A stretch of DNA of 64,000 nt from Paralvinella palmiformis (taxonomy: Eukaryota > Annelida > Polychaeta > Terebellida > Alvinellidae): assembly GCA_025642065.1 (NCBI GenBank), contig JAODUP010000143.1, positions 480,001-544,000 on the forward strand, given 5' to 3'. Under the pieces are notes generated by a model. The model ran no database searches, was not told the DNA's origin, and saw only the letters and a program-made list of their open reading frames with translations. Positions within the stretch are counted from its first letter, which is position 1; each line of letters starts with the position of its first letter. Positions 1-13,553 of the stretch are shown here, in pieces. Made by a program: the position numbers and the translations under genes.

Positions 1-1353
1 CACACGGTTCTCTTCTCCCGACTACGACGACAATCCACATCGAGTCTCCCACAGAAGTTACCAATAAACGCTTCAATGCCTATAGACCCATTCAAAGACT
101 ACCACACGACGCGTCAGATACCAATGACTAGCGTTTACATGGATAAGTGGCTGCAGACGTTTAAATATAGAACGAATATCCCGCAAGGACGTACTCAGGA
201 AGGGAAGGGATACGGTTTGGCTAAGGATACTGGGATTAGGAAGTCGCAACCAAACCTAGAAGAGACAAGTTGTCAACACCATTTGATCGAAGCCATGGAC
301 GACACCATGGTTTGGGAGGAGGATGTATCTGAAACGGGTCTGCCGCCTGTGTACGTGGCCCAGGTCAGTTTGACACCGTGTGCGATGTTTAATGTGGCCA
401 CACACAACAACACAAGTTACGAACTTGGAGTGTTGCCCACCGCGGCTTCTGCACAGTTAGGCGTTTATGAGGGCAAAAACAGCATGGAAATGTTATCTCC
501 GAGCTCCAACTCGGTCAGGGTTTTTCTGCAGAAGGTGATAAGGAAGACGTCGAGGAAGAAGAAAGCTGACAATAAAGGGAACATTATCGATGCACAACTT
601 GAAACTGAGCATCAAACCAAACGTTCACCGACAACTCTGCAGCTGGGTCAACGGTCCGACAGTAAAACGGATCAACGTAGATGTGAGACGCTGAGTCAGT
701 CAAAGAGCGAACCTTTCTTGGATCGGAGAAGGCAATATTTTAATATTCGGCCCTCAGCTACTCCAAGGAAGGTCAATCGGGGATGGAATGAGAGCAGTAA
801 ACCTTCGAAGGACATTCACAAAACAGGCGCTTCACAGGCTAAAGCCTTACGAAGATATCCCTCCGTCGAGAGATTGGACAATGAGCCATACGACTCCAGA
901 CACGGAAAAAACACGGCTAATATTAATTACGTGGGACTTCGAAAGAAAGGGTCCAGTTCAAAGAGAAAGAAGAAATGGCACAATCCATATTTGAGGAAGC
1001 GCAATGGCGTGGAGATGTCGTGGTTTTTGAGGGAAAATAAACACGGAAAGGTGCACAGTCATCACAGATTGGTACCAGTGCGAACGCTTACAGGGAGCCA
1101 TCAATCGTATTTGCACAGGTCTGTATCAGATCCGTGTTTGACTTTGGAAATGATAGAGCAAAGAATACTTAGCCGGTTTGAAAGGGAGTGTACAGTGAAA
1201 CGGTGTAAACAATCTATTGAATATAGTAAATCGGGCACTGATCGTGTAGATTTCATCATAGGAGAACGTAATGATAATTCGAAAGAATATCCCACGAAAC
1301 GCTGTCTGAAAGAAGTGGCCGTTTCTACTCCTTACGATGACTCTATAGTGTAA
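1..1353 (+). CDS. 3' part of an unrecognised basic, Ser-rich protein gene (partial)
   Basis: The reading frame is open from the first base of the window to the TAA at 1351-1353, so this is probably the last exon, or the 3' part of a single-exon gene, that starts to the left. The first in-frame ATG is at 76 (425 residues from there), but the frame continues upstream without a stop, so this Met need not be the start. I do not recognise the family. The protein is hydrophilic and rich in Lys, Arg and Ser, with no signal peptide or membrane segment in the visible part. A Lys/Arg cluster lies near residues 155-165 (RKTSRKKK) and another near 300 (KRKKKWHNP). Three similar short motifs recur: SKSEPFL, RYPSVERL and HRSVSDPCL; the last fits the RSxSxP 14-3-3 binding consensus. 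This suggests a cytoplasmic or nuclear phosphoprotein or the tail of a larger protein, which is inference only. A poly(A) signal follows at 1411. Confidence 0.6.
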   Translation, partial: HTVLFSRLRRQSTSSLPQKLPINASMPIDPFKDYHTTRQIPMTSVYMDKWLQTFKYRTNIPQGRTQEGKGYGLAKDTGIRKSQPNLEETSCQHHLIEAMDDTMVWEEDVSETGLPPVYVAQVSLTPCAMFNVATHNNTSYELGVLPTAASAQLGVYEGKNSMEMLSPSSNSVRVFLQKVIRKTSRKKKADNKGNIIDAQLETEHQTKRSPTTLQLGQRSDSKTDQRRCETLSQSKSEPFLDRRRQYFNIRPSATPRKVNRGWNESSKPSKDIHKTGASQAKALRRYPSVERLDNEPYDSRHGKNTANINYVGLRKKGSSSKRKKKWHNPYLRKRNGVEMSWFLRENKHGKVHSHHRLVPVRTLTGSHQSYLHRSVSDPCLTLEMIEQRILSRFERECTVKRCKQSIEYSKSGTDRVDFIIGERNDNSKEYPTKRCLKEVAVSTPYDDSIV

Positions 1354-1410
1354 TGTTGTTACTAGTCAATAATCCATATGAGTGTGTGTATACATAATAA
1401 TAAACTACGG

Positions 1411-1416
1411 AATAAA
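1411..1416 (+). terminator. Poly(A) signal AATAAA of the left-edge gene
   Basis: A canonical AATAAA hexamer lies 58 bases after the stop codon at 1351-1353, a normal 3'UTR distance. It supports 1-1353 being the 3' end of a transcribed gene. Confidence 0.55.
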
Positions 1417-2630
1417 GTTCATCTAGCACGGGACATCTTGGTATGGTAATGCTCCATGTTGCCGCTATAGCCAGATCAATCTGATGTCAACTGGTTGAGT
1501 ATGTAGTCACTGTCCAAGCACCGTGCGTACAGAGAAACAAATATGACCCTAAGTCTACTCTACGAGATTCATTTATTAAAATGTTTTGGTTATTAGCAGA
1601 GGCATATTAATCTCAGATACTTATTTTAGATACTATGGGCTCCACTCTTGAATCATTCATCCTTGTAGATCACTGTGTCTGTGTCTGTGTGCGCGCGCGC
1701 GCGTGCGTGTGTGTTTGGATTATATAATATACCGATTTGGTTGATTTATCTGCAAATAATAACTTTTCATGATAAGTCCTTTAACTGTATAATTTATCTT
1801 GTAAGCCATTGTGTAACATGAACTGATCTTATTACTAAATCATAAAACCACACCAGTCAAGTAAATAGTAATACTTTAGAAAGTTGACTTACGTTAAGAA
1901 CAACCTCGGTCACCCCCCCCCCCACCCCCGCGGACATCCAATTCCGTTTCTCTCTTTCAATCTCTCTCCATCTATACAGGTAAGCTGTAGGGGACAGCTG
2001 CTAAATTATATGACAGCTATAATTGTATATATATTTCCTATTATCTATAGTCAATTCATGGATGATCCACTAAAGTAAAGGTCACTAAGTACGATCAGTC
2101 ACCGTTTAGTTTTATTTACATAATACACAACCATCCATCCAGGTAAATTCTTTCAACGTTAATAATGCGTCTGAGAATGAAATTTTTGAACATAATGATT
2201 TGCTAGAATTGTTTGCATTTGTTTAACAAAAATGTTAGAAAAGTCTTCTAAAGGTTTGAATTTTTCCACAGCAACCAATTAATATTATGGATCTGAGTCA
2301 CTGAGAAGCGGGCAACATGCATCTGTCGTGATCTTATAGAGCATTAACCATCTGTTAATCTAATCAAGAAGAACAAAGAAAGCCGAATCGGCAATAAAAT
2401 ATGATCCTAGATGTACGCCATCTGTTGTCTTCACGAATAAAATGTCAAATGATTTCAGTGAAATTCTACTCACGATGCTGACAATGAATATTAGATATAA
2501 ATCGATATATTTCGGCTATTGTTGATGTAATCCAATTATAAACGCAATTATTACGCAACATCGAATTGAAAATGAAGCAGATTTGCCATCGATCAAATCG
2601 TAGGGGTGACGTGGATGAGTGTCGTTCTTC
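1417..2630. other. Intergenic stretch, no gene seen
   Basis: AT-rich sequence between the left-edge gene and the promoter of the large gene. It holds a short alternating purine-pyrimidine (GT/GC)n tract at about 1676-1714 and a C-run at about 1913-1930. No coding exon or RNA gene was recognised. Confidence 0.5.
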
Positions 2631-2638
2631 TATATATA
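2631..2638 (+). promoter_or_regulatory. TATA box of the SCO-spondin-like gene
   Basis: TATATATAAG at 2631-2640 lies about 115 bases upstream of the ATG at 2751. A start site about 30 bases downstream (near 2661-2668) would give a 5'UTR of roughly 85-90 bases with no intron. The motif matches the metazoan TATA consensus; the start site was not observed. Confidence 0.5.
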
Positions 2639-2750
2639 AGCGTCGGTTACTGATAGCACACGTAGTCTGCGGGCAGTTGCACTTCAATCAAAGTTCAGCC
2701 GAAGTGAGCGTCAGTACTTAATATTCTAAGGACGTCAGAGGTATCCCACG

Positions 2751-3341
2751 ATGAGAAGGACCATTAAAGGTCCATGGTTTGTCTTAGCCATCCCGTTGCT
2801 GGCATTGAGTACAGCCAAAGTGACGGGTGTTGAAGAAGAGTGAGTTGGTCATTTTGTTTTCATCATCGATCGACGATTAAATACTCCAATATCAAAACTA
2901 TCACGTTGTTCACTGTTTAAAATATGTCGATGGTTCTCTTTCTCTTCGTAACATCCGTACTCTGGCATGCTATTTTGCTTTCCTCGTAAAGGCATTGGTG
3001 CAATGAAAAACATTACGTCATTGAGTCCAAGGAACACATTTGCTATGATTATCTGCCGATGTTGCTGAATGGATATAATCTGGATCGAGATTCTCGCAAC
3101 TTTAAGGGTAAAACCGACGAAGAAATACAGAGATGGCTATTAAAACCCCACGACCAAAATGAAATGTGCAGTTTTGTCCAGTAAGTGGAAAAACCGGTAC
3201 AGCTGTTTTCTCTTATATGTACTGATATCCTATACGTACTGAAACACTCATGAATTATATCGGATTTGTTCTTCTTTAGTCGACAGTTGATAGTGGACAG
3301 AGTTTGCTGTACAGGATGGAAAGGGGAGAAGTGCAATCAAG
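2751..3341 (+). CDS. Exons 1-3: signal peptide and EMI domain
   Basis: Exon 1 gives a start Met followed by Arg-Arg and a hydrophobic core ([14 protein letters not shown]), a clear signal peptide of about 22-26 residues. Exons 2-3 encode a Cys-rich EMI module: a WC pair (HWCNE), later single cysteines (HICYD, EMCSF) and the diagnostic ending [15 protein letters not shown] domains begin SCO-spondin, emilins and multimerins and act in assembly of extracellular multimers. Exon 1 ends in phase 2, exon 2 in phase 2, exon 3 in phase 1. Confidence 0.85.
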
Positions 3342-3531
3342 GTATGCTAACTTAATCAATAAACTTAATCAATAATAAGGTATCCCATGCCATTAAGCGT
3401 CTATTGCTAATTCGACTAACACTGAAATTATTGCCAATATCTGTTAATCTATTCCAAAAGAATTTCCTATATTAAGTACATTTGGGCCATTTGTTCCAGG
3501 TAGGTCAAGCACCGAGTATAAACAAAGTACT

Positions 3532-3567
<36 letters not shown>

Positions 3568-4617
3568 TAAGTACAGTAAAGTCGTTAATACTTTAGTGGA
3601 CCTTTAGTGGAATTATAAATCATTTCGTCATAATGGTACTTCGTAGTATTCGAGTTTCAAATATAGATGCCATGTATGTGATATTGGTAAAAGACGTATG
3701 GGTGATAATTGTGAAAATTAAACCAATAACCAGGTTGATACTGAGGTAATGCGTTCTTTTTCACTCATCGGAGGAAAAACAATAATTCAGTGTATGTTCC
3801 ATTAGAAAGACAATATTTCGGAAGAACTTAGCACGCATGTCAGGTTTCTTGGCATATGTTATGGCACGCGAAGGGATTTGTTATGGTGTTCATAATAATA
3901 TTTACAGTTACAAATTGACTAGTCATTGGCAGTGATGAAATTCATCATTTGTCGTTTGTACACTGAAGGTAGTAGGCTGTAGATAAGTGATTGAGTAAAT
4001 CAATGGAAAATAGTCTTCTTGGTTCTTCCTAGCGGGCCCTGACTGCTGTTTTCGTTTATTTTAAAGTGACAGTGAAAACAAAACCCAGCCACTTCTGATA
4101 GTAAATCAACTTATCTCTATATAACCACGTCAGTAAGACACCGCAAAGTCTGTAGATATCGCACTAGACTCAGTTGTCATTTACCAAATATCTGTTGCAC
4201 TGGAATCGATAATACAGGAAAGGCATTTCAAACTTTTAATGACGTTATATCGAATTTGTGCCGCTTTAGCTGAAAACGTAACACGGCATTATGCCAGTGT
4301 TCGTTATAACACAACTTCTTTACCATAGGAGCAAATGAAAATTTGGCAGGACAAGCCAATCATTTCCAGTTACACTATGATTTAATTATATTCAAGTTTT
4401 ATTATTCCCAACCGTTTCTGGATCAAGGTATGCTAACTTAATCAATAAACTTAATCAATAATAAGGTATCCCATGCCATTAAGCGTCTATTGCTAATTCG
4501 ACTAACACTGAAATTATTGCCAATATCTGTTAATCTATTCCAAAAGAATTTCCTATATTAAGTACATTTGGGCCATTTGTTCCAGGTAGGTCAAGCACCG
4601 AGTATAAACAAAGTACT

Positions 4618-4663
<46 letters not shown>

Positions 4664-7600
4664 TAAGTACAGTAAAGTCGTTAATACTTTAGTGGACCTT
4701 TAGTGGAATTATAAATCATTTCGTCATAATGGTACTTCGTAGTATTCGAGTTTCAAATATAGATGTCATGTATGTGATATTGGTAAAAGACGTATGGGTG
4801 ATAATTGTGAAAATTAAACCAATAACCAGGTTGATACTGAGGTAATGCGTTCTTTTTCACTCATCGGAGGAAAAACAATAATTCAGTGCATGTTCCATTA
4901 GAAAGACAATATTTCGGAAGAACTTAGCACGCATGTCAGTTTTCTTGGCATATGTTATGGCACGCGAAGGGATTTGTTATGGTGTTCATAATAATATTTA
5001 CAGTTACAAATTGACTAGTCATTGGCAGTGATGAAATTCATCATTTGTCGTTTGTACACTGAAGGTAGTAGGCTGTAGATAAGTGATTGAGTAAATCAAT
5101 GGAAAATAGTCTTCTTGGTTCTTCCTAGCGGGCCCTGACTGCTGTTTTCGTTTATTTTAAAGTGCATTTCACCACACTTTTAATAGTATATCAATTTTCT
5201 CTATTAACCAGTCTGAAGAACGTAACACGGCATATGCACTAGTGTTGTATTTACCAATATCTGTTGCACTAGGACAAATGAAAGGATTTCAGGACAATGC
5301 GTATATCGATTTTCCAGTTACGAAAACTAGATTACGCATTATCAAGTTTCTTTATTCCCAACCGTTTACCATGGAGCAAAGAAAGTATGGCAGCCAACCA
5401 TCAAATGTTCAGTATACACTATGATTTGAATATATATTCAAGTTTTATTATTCCCAACCGTTTCTGGAGAGGTAAGATTGTACGCATAAAGTAGAAATAA
5501 AATAGCATATCTTATTTTGCATTGTTTTTGCAGCTGATGATTAATCCGAAAAGATGACTTTCTTTTCCCCGCCAAACCATGCAAATGTGGATAAACAGAA
5601 ATTTGGAATATACGGGTCGAAATAAAAGGGAAGGTAAGTGCCAAAATTAAACCTTCTACTTAAATGTACCATCAGAGATAACACGTGTTCTTCTCGCATT
5701 GGTATTATATTGGTTTGAAGCACTAATTTATATCGATCATTTGCAGTGCTATTAAACGTTCTCTAATGTGGTTGTATTGCTAGGTATCACAAAAGAAATG
5801 AAATATTGTTACGATGGGAATATTTGCGATGGCATGAAGAATTCAGACACCGGAAGTAATCTGGTAACTAAGCACTCGTGCTCTCTAGCTGGTGGCAAAT
5901 CATGGGGTAACATCAAATTTCAAGACAGAAATGGCACCATTCTACTAGACAGACATTGCGAATTATGCACCGAAAGTAAAAAAAGTGCTGAATTTGAACC
6001 AGACAAGCCAAGGGGTAGGTTGATATATGATTTACATTTAATTTGTTGATTACATAATGCGTTGACTTGTATGTTACCTAGACTATTTTTAATTGCAGTG
6101 GTTACCAACACGGATCAGGCATCAGTACACACGTGTATGAGTTACGGACCGAATTATTATCGTACCTTGGACGGTCTAGAGTTCATGTTCGCCGGTCGAT
6201 GTACTTATACCGCTTATCAAGATACTTTCAGATCTGTCGTTGTAACGATGAAAGACTGCGAAAGGTACCAGACATGCGGGAAGGTACGTCCGACAAATCT
6301 AAATAACGTAACTGCGTTTTTATATCCTGATAAGTAATTTTCATAAACTAAACCAACGTGCAAGAGCTAAAGATTTCCCTAAATCTGATCGCGTCCATAA
6401 CTTAGAAGGTTTATTTATATCTGTTTAACTTGTGCAGTGACTATATAGTCCCATCTAAGCCTCTTCACTTTCCCTCCCCCCCCCCTTTAATCCCCCCTTT
6501 CTTGTCAGTCCTTTCATTTTGGGGTTTTATATATGCATTAATATTTACATCAGCGGTTGGATATCCACCTTAACAACAAAGATAACGTGATAGCAACCGG
6601 ATCAGACATTGTGGTCAATGATAAAAAGGTATACGTCGACGCGACGCAAGGATTTGCCATCCCGGAGTCAGGTAAGATGGCTATTGTAAACGTACCAAAC
6701 ACACACAGATACACACACACATAAACACACACACACACACACCCCATGAACATTGCTCATCTAAAGCATCTGACATAGACAGGTGGTGCTTCGTTGTGAA
6801 CCACGTTACCTCATTTCACATTAAGTGCTCTACGTGCAATAGGATGTAGGAGTATGTCGTTTTGAATCGATCGACTCACGTGGTAATTGCTTCAACTGAT
6901 CATTAATTGGGGATGACTAATAGTAAATGATACATTTACAGCTGGCTGATAAAGATAGTTTAATATTAGAGGGGCGGGGGCGCGTCTCATAACGCTAATG
7001 TGTACTTAATAAAGCCCGCAAAGCTATTTAAACCTTTTTTAAATATAAATCCTCCCCCCCCCCAAATAAAAACCCGGCATGCTTAGTAAATTAAAAAAAA
7101 CTATAACAAGCATGTAGGTTTTCGTTTCGGAATTAAAATTTAACATCATACTAACAGATGTAATATGTCCATGGAGGTGATATCATGTAGGTGGGCAAGC
7201 TAAAGGTGTCATCTAAACACGATTATGAGGCGAATCCCTGTCATCTCCATCGTGGTTAGCCTACTGAGCCCCAGTTGACGTCCACCCTTTGTTCCTATTG
7301 CTAAACCACAATCGTTTGGCCTGTTTCCAAAGTTTGAGGCAAACGAGATGTTTCTAAACATTTTCTATAATGACTTCAGCCGTCCTGATCGAGATGAGAG
7401 GAGATGAATATTATCTCGAATACGGGACGATGCGTATTCGATGGGATGCGCTCAACATGTGGATGATTACAATGGACGAGGAGACCCGAACTGCAGGAAG
7501 TAGAAACGTCAGAGGCTTATGTGGAAACTTTGATGGCGACCCTCTGAGTAAGCTTATACTATTTACTGCTAGATACTGACATAGTAATGTGATCGCCTAG

Positions 7601-10290
7601 AAATTGGTTTTCGTATTTTGCGAGTTGCAAACATTCCAAAAACACGATTCATTCAAATTACAAATATAGAGGCTAATATCTGACACATATTACAGACGAC
7701 CTGATGAAAATTAACGGAGATGTAGCCACCAACGTTGCTGCTTTTGGCAATTCGTGGCAAGTTAATAACGATGTGAGTAGTGTGGTTGTGAGTTATTGTT
7801 TGCACGCCATATGGAGAGGTGTGTATATGTTACAGTTAATTTGTATAATCAGGTAATATGTGTGTTAACTGAAATTTTCATGTAATACGTCTATTGCTAG
7901 CTGAGATTTAATACACATTATCTGAACAATTCAGGTAATATACATATTATCTGGTTATACAGATTAACTGTAACATATATACTTAGTTTTATTACATATA
8001 TAATAGTTTTCTATAGCTAAGGTGCTAAAAGAGTAAATTCTCACGACTATTGTCGTGGAATACAATTTATAGATTTTCTTTGGAAACCGTTCGGCGGGTG
8101 GGGCTGGCTGAGAGTGTAGATAACTCTTAGCCAGTTAACTGAATCTTAAATTCATTAACATTTTGTTAGTTTAATGATCACTGTTTTCAGGTTTGTCCAA
8201 ATGCCTTAAGTACAAGTTATGCGTGTAGCAGTGAAGGGATGGAGTTAGCTGCGAGAGAGGCCTGTAATTACATCAAGGCGGATGTCTTCTCTAACTGCCA
8301 CGATACCAATAATCCAGATGGGGTACAATTTAAACATAATACGTTATAATAATAATAATAATAATGTTGATTCTTGCTTTCAGCTGGTAAGCCATAGAGT
8401 AGAACTGCATGTGGGATTTAAAAAATTAATAACGTAACCATTATTTTAATGTAGTTCTTTCATTACTAATTGAATGAACCTATATGATAATTTTTGAAGT
8501 ACGTCTAATCTTAACTTAACAATATGATTAGATTGTTATCTGTTAGACCGTATCAACTTTCTAAATCTATGGACATTCAACTTGTATATACATTCATTTC
8601 ATAATTATTTCTAAGCATCATGCCAAATAATATTTCAAAATTACATATACAGGTGGCTGTCAGTCATTATTTTTATCGATGTGTCAACGATTATTGTGGT
8701 ACATTGGCCTACTACAGTAATAACAATGAGGAAAGGAGAAAAACACAGGAAGTCAGAGACCTTGAAGCTGTCAGGTGTACGACATTTGCGGCGTACAGTA
8801 AAGAGTGCGCCAACAGACAGATAATCTTATTCTGGAGAACCAATTCCACTTGTCGTAAGTAAATAATTACTGATTTATTGGGATTCCAGTACAGGAAAAT
8901 TGGTCTTTTGGCAAAATCGGCCCCAACTGCTAATAATAATATGGACATAATTTGAAAGTAAACGTTACTCATATTTCGGCCACTTCCGTTCTGAGGCTTT
9001 TTTATGTGACGCATGTTTCATGTAAATAAAATGATATACGTGCACTAATGGTATGTTAATAAAAAATAGTATATACATAAATTATGTATGTATATAATAA
9101 TTGCATAAATTTATTCATGTAACTTATGTGCATTTTTCATTGGATCCATAAGCGAACATAATGATTAGATAAGCGGCGAGATCGCAGTAGTGACTGTTTC
9201 ATGTCAAAACCGCGACGTTGAAAGTTAAGCAAATGTATATGGCATCATACCTGTAAACCGTGGTGATGAAGCAGCATCTGAGCATCACAACCACACCTGG
9301 CTTCAAGTAGATTTAGTATGTACATAGCCATTAAGCTATGTGGTAGGATTAACCAATTAATGACGAATTGTTTAGAATATGACACACAGGGATTTCTCAT
9401 TAGTAAAAGCCTCATCATTTTCTATGGGGTGGCTTCGAAGAATATCAGGAATTTACTGCAGACCATTGGAATTTGATAAAATTTAGTTTATCATTCTGGC
9501 TGAATACCTGCTAAAACGTACGCATCTGTTTAAAGAATAGTATTCGTAGGCTACACGTAAACGCATTTTGTGTATTCGAAGCCGTTTGGGCAACCTAATC
9601 CAATACTAAACCGCCTCTTTGGCCTCATGGGTAGAGCGTGAGACTATTTACCTATGGCTATTGTCATTCTGTGCGGGAGATCGCACGTTCGCGCCCCGGC
9701 CGTCGCACTATAGTAGGGGGAGTTTTTCATCCAGCCAGGCGACTGGCAATGTTTTCTCCATGGAATATGCCATATATTCTAAATTATAAATGTATTTAGA
9801 ATTAGTCTCCGTGGGGAAGCTATAAATTACAGACCATACGCGTCTCCCTCATTTGAGGTTGCCAGCCATGGTAAAAACTACCAGTTCGGCCATTATAATT
9901 ACTATAAGAAAATCTACCGCTGTCAATCCCAGGAGGATATTACTCCTATCCTGCGTACGAACTATAAATATGAAACCCTATTATCGGTACAGATAGCCTC
10001 TGAGCAGGTCTTCTCGGGTGTTTTTGTTTTGTCGATGCAGCGCGTTTTTGTCCCGATGGCATGGAATATCACGAGTGTACGCTGAAGTGTAAACGTACTT
10101 GTTCCACGCTGTACAGTGTAATGCCAATAGATTGTCAACGCGAGTGCTATCCTGGATGTCAATGTAAGCCCGGCACTGTACTACACAAAGGATCATGCGT
10201 CAAGCCTGAAGAGTGTCCGTGTATTTATCAACAGAAAGAATACAAATCTGGACATGTTGCGTATATCGACTGTAACCAGTGGTATGTTAA

Positions 10291-10325
<35 letters not shown>

Positions 10326-10789
10326 ATAAAACTTCATAAAGCTTTTAATATACTAGTCATACCACCCCGAAATTGTCTAAAACTGTATTATAATGTTACA
10401 AATGAAAGCAGCATCTTAGACGTGCGTGTGGGTTTGATGTGCGTGTGCGTCTATGTGTATACTAGCGTATACATTCCTTCTTGTTAGCTTGTTTCTTTGT
10501 TTAATTATCTATTACCATTTAACATATTAGAACGTATTAGAAATTATTTCAATGATTATCTTTCCTCACCATAGTACCTGTGTGAAGGGCAGATGGCAGT
10601 GTACAGATGAGGCATGCCCTAAGACATGTTCGGTGATTAGCTTCCAACACATTACCACCTTCGACAAAGAAGAGTATGAATACCAAGGCAAACCATGTTC
10701 TTATATCCTGGTTGAGGTACGTACCTATCTCATCAAACTTCGGTTAATATCAAGTCGCCGGGGCATACGTTCCCATGGACGTACACAGT

Positions 10790-10837
<48 letters not shown>

Positions 10838-13127
10838 CTTTACCATTTCCAACTACCTAACTGTTGTATCATTTGCGTTAAGACCCCGGCTGAAGGGTCA
10901 TCTTTCGTTTCACCTCATCAACAACATTTTTACAGTCTCTATCGAATTTTACAGTCACTATAAAATGTTACAGTTACTAGTTACTATCAAATTTTAATTA
11001 TTTTAAAAGCATAGGCATATGAAGAAAACATATACGTATCCTTCAAACGTTTCTTACTGGTCCACTGTTGGATAGAGTACCGTCTAAGATTTCAGCAGGT
11101 CAAATTTCAAATTTTCTTTGTAGTTGAAGGCGGAAGAAAAGAAGTCAGAGGAAACCAAAAAGAAGGGTGACCTGGAAATCAGATATATGGTGACGGATCC
11201 CGGATATCAAGGTGCTGTTATGCGGATTTCATCCGTTCTTGTCATATTCCGGAAAGACAACCAGACTGAAGAACTCATCTTGGAAGACGGCGATGGCATC
11301 TCTGTTAATGGGGTAAGATTAATACAGCCAGTGTTACTAGGATGGCATTATGAGTATCGCTATTAATGGGAATATCAGATGACGTTCACCGCAGGGCCGT
11401 AGCTACGGAAATTTGCGCCTATGGCAAGCACTTAAATTGAACCCTTGTTCAAACATCTGTTGCTCATCTTTTTTAGAATAAATAATCATAACATCAGCTC
11501 CAAAACACAGGTCGGGATAGTTAACGACAAGTTGAGTAAACCCCCATCGTCTCCATAATGAATAATACATTCGGAACGCTCTTGAGAGAAACATTCTGCA
11601 ATCCTTCTAATGTCAGAAAATCATAACTGAACATGCCAGCTGCCTTGCGTCACCTTTTGTTTCACTCTTATCGTTTTCATTGTCTATCGTGTCCTGTAGC
11701 ACTTGAATATTACTTGGCTTTGTGACATCCGGTGAAATATAAGACGTTGATTAAACGTGAATATCCACATAACCAAGGTGTTGTTTTACAACTGGATCAA
11801 AGATGGCAGGTGGTTTCGGTAAGCCAAGAAAAAATCCCACTTCGGAGTCATCGTCTAGCTGTAGCGAGCCTCTGTGACTTCACCGAGTCCGTTTCTGAAT
11901 CGCAAGGAATATTATGCAATAATACAAATCACGCCACTTCTGCTTTTCCTTTACCGAGTCTATGACTCACCTGTTTCCAGCTAGATTTCGTTCCATTTCT
12001 TTCCACTGTTTGAAACATGCCCCATGAACACTAATTCTAATATTCAGGTGCGTTCCACTGGTTTAATTCATTTTCCTATTCCAGTGAGAACTAATGGTTT
12101 GGCTGGGAATAGAGATGACAACAGATACAATATGCCGACGTTTTAGAAGGGACATGGATCTTCCATGGATTAGTCACTCACCATGACCTTTCTTAACTTC
12201 CTCTTTAACCGGGTTTTGTTCAATGAGCCGTTATTCTTTGGCAAGAAAGACCCCTCACCGTTATTCTTTGGCAAGAAAGACCCCTCACCGTTATTCTTTG
12301 GCAAGAAAGACACTCACCGTTAGGGAAATATTTTGAATTCCGCTTTATTATTTCTGCCCTCAACATGTCATGCAGGATTTCTTTTCCAATATCCTCGTCG
12401 AACTTTGTCGTGTCAATGTCATGCTATTCGATCACTTCTGGCTTGACAGTTCGAGGTTCTTTGACACCATCCATTTCATTGGGTTCAGTATCTCCCAGCC
12501 GCCATCGTCTTTCCCTACTGTCGTGTTAATTGTATCAGTGGCAGCGGATTGATATAACTTGGCTTGCTTTTAAGCTTGAAACATACTTATATTTGGTGTA
12601 CCTTTGGATTATAACAAACCTTTAGGGGTATAGATGATTTTGTGGAAGGTTTTATTTTAAGAAAGGCCCGAAAACACTCACTCGATTTCTTGGCTTGCTC
12701 CGTCTTTAACTTTTGTCTCTTCGTCCTTCAGCTTCACTTTTCTTCTTCTTCTTCGTGAACAAACATTTCGTAATCTTCTTTCACAATGCTCTGAAATAAT
12801 AAAGTGGCACTTTTAATGAAACATAACATTTATAGATTTTGCCGAAATAGCTAGACTACCTCCCTAGTTTGCGGCACCAGATTGGACTTACTGCCAGTTG
12901 GCTCTGAGCAGTAACATTGTGTGGTATACGGTTGTGTAGCTCACAGCACTATTTTAGCTAATAATGTATATAGCAATTCTCATCCGTGATAAGCGAGGAT
13001 AGCCCAAACATATGAAGAAAATTATTTTTTTACTACCCGAGGACGAATTGTCTGACTTTAATAGAAACTGCTCAGCCATAACTGCATTATCTCAGATATA
13101 TCACTGTATTCAGCACTAGCTGAAAAT

Positions 13128-13186
<59 letters not shown>

Positions 13187-13485
13187 CAGGGCCGTCTTAA
13201 CGCATGAGCCTAACAGGCACTTGCCTGGACGCCCAACAAGTATAGGGGCCTTTCACAGGCGCTGGGCAGTTGCTCGGGGGACCCACAGGCATATAGAGGC
13301 CGCATGCTAATCTATGTATACTGTAACTTGTTGTTCAAACGTTTGTGTTGATTATTCTTTACTGTACTTTTTTTTTTTCTTAATTTTTAAACACCGATTT
13401 TGTTGGAAGTACCAAACAATAAATATATGTTTAATTTTATCGACATTTTTATTCCTGTAAGTGGTTGTGTAGGTAGGGCCACACA

Positions 13486-13553
<68 letters not shown>

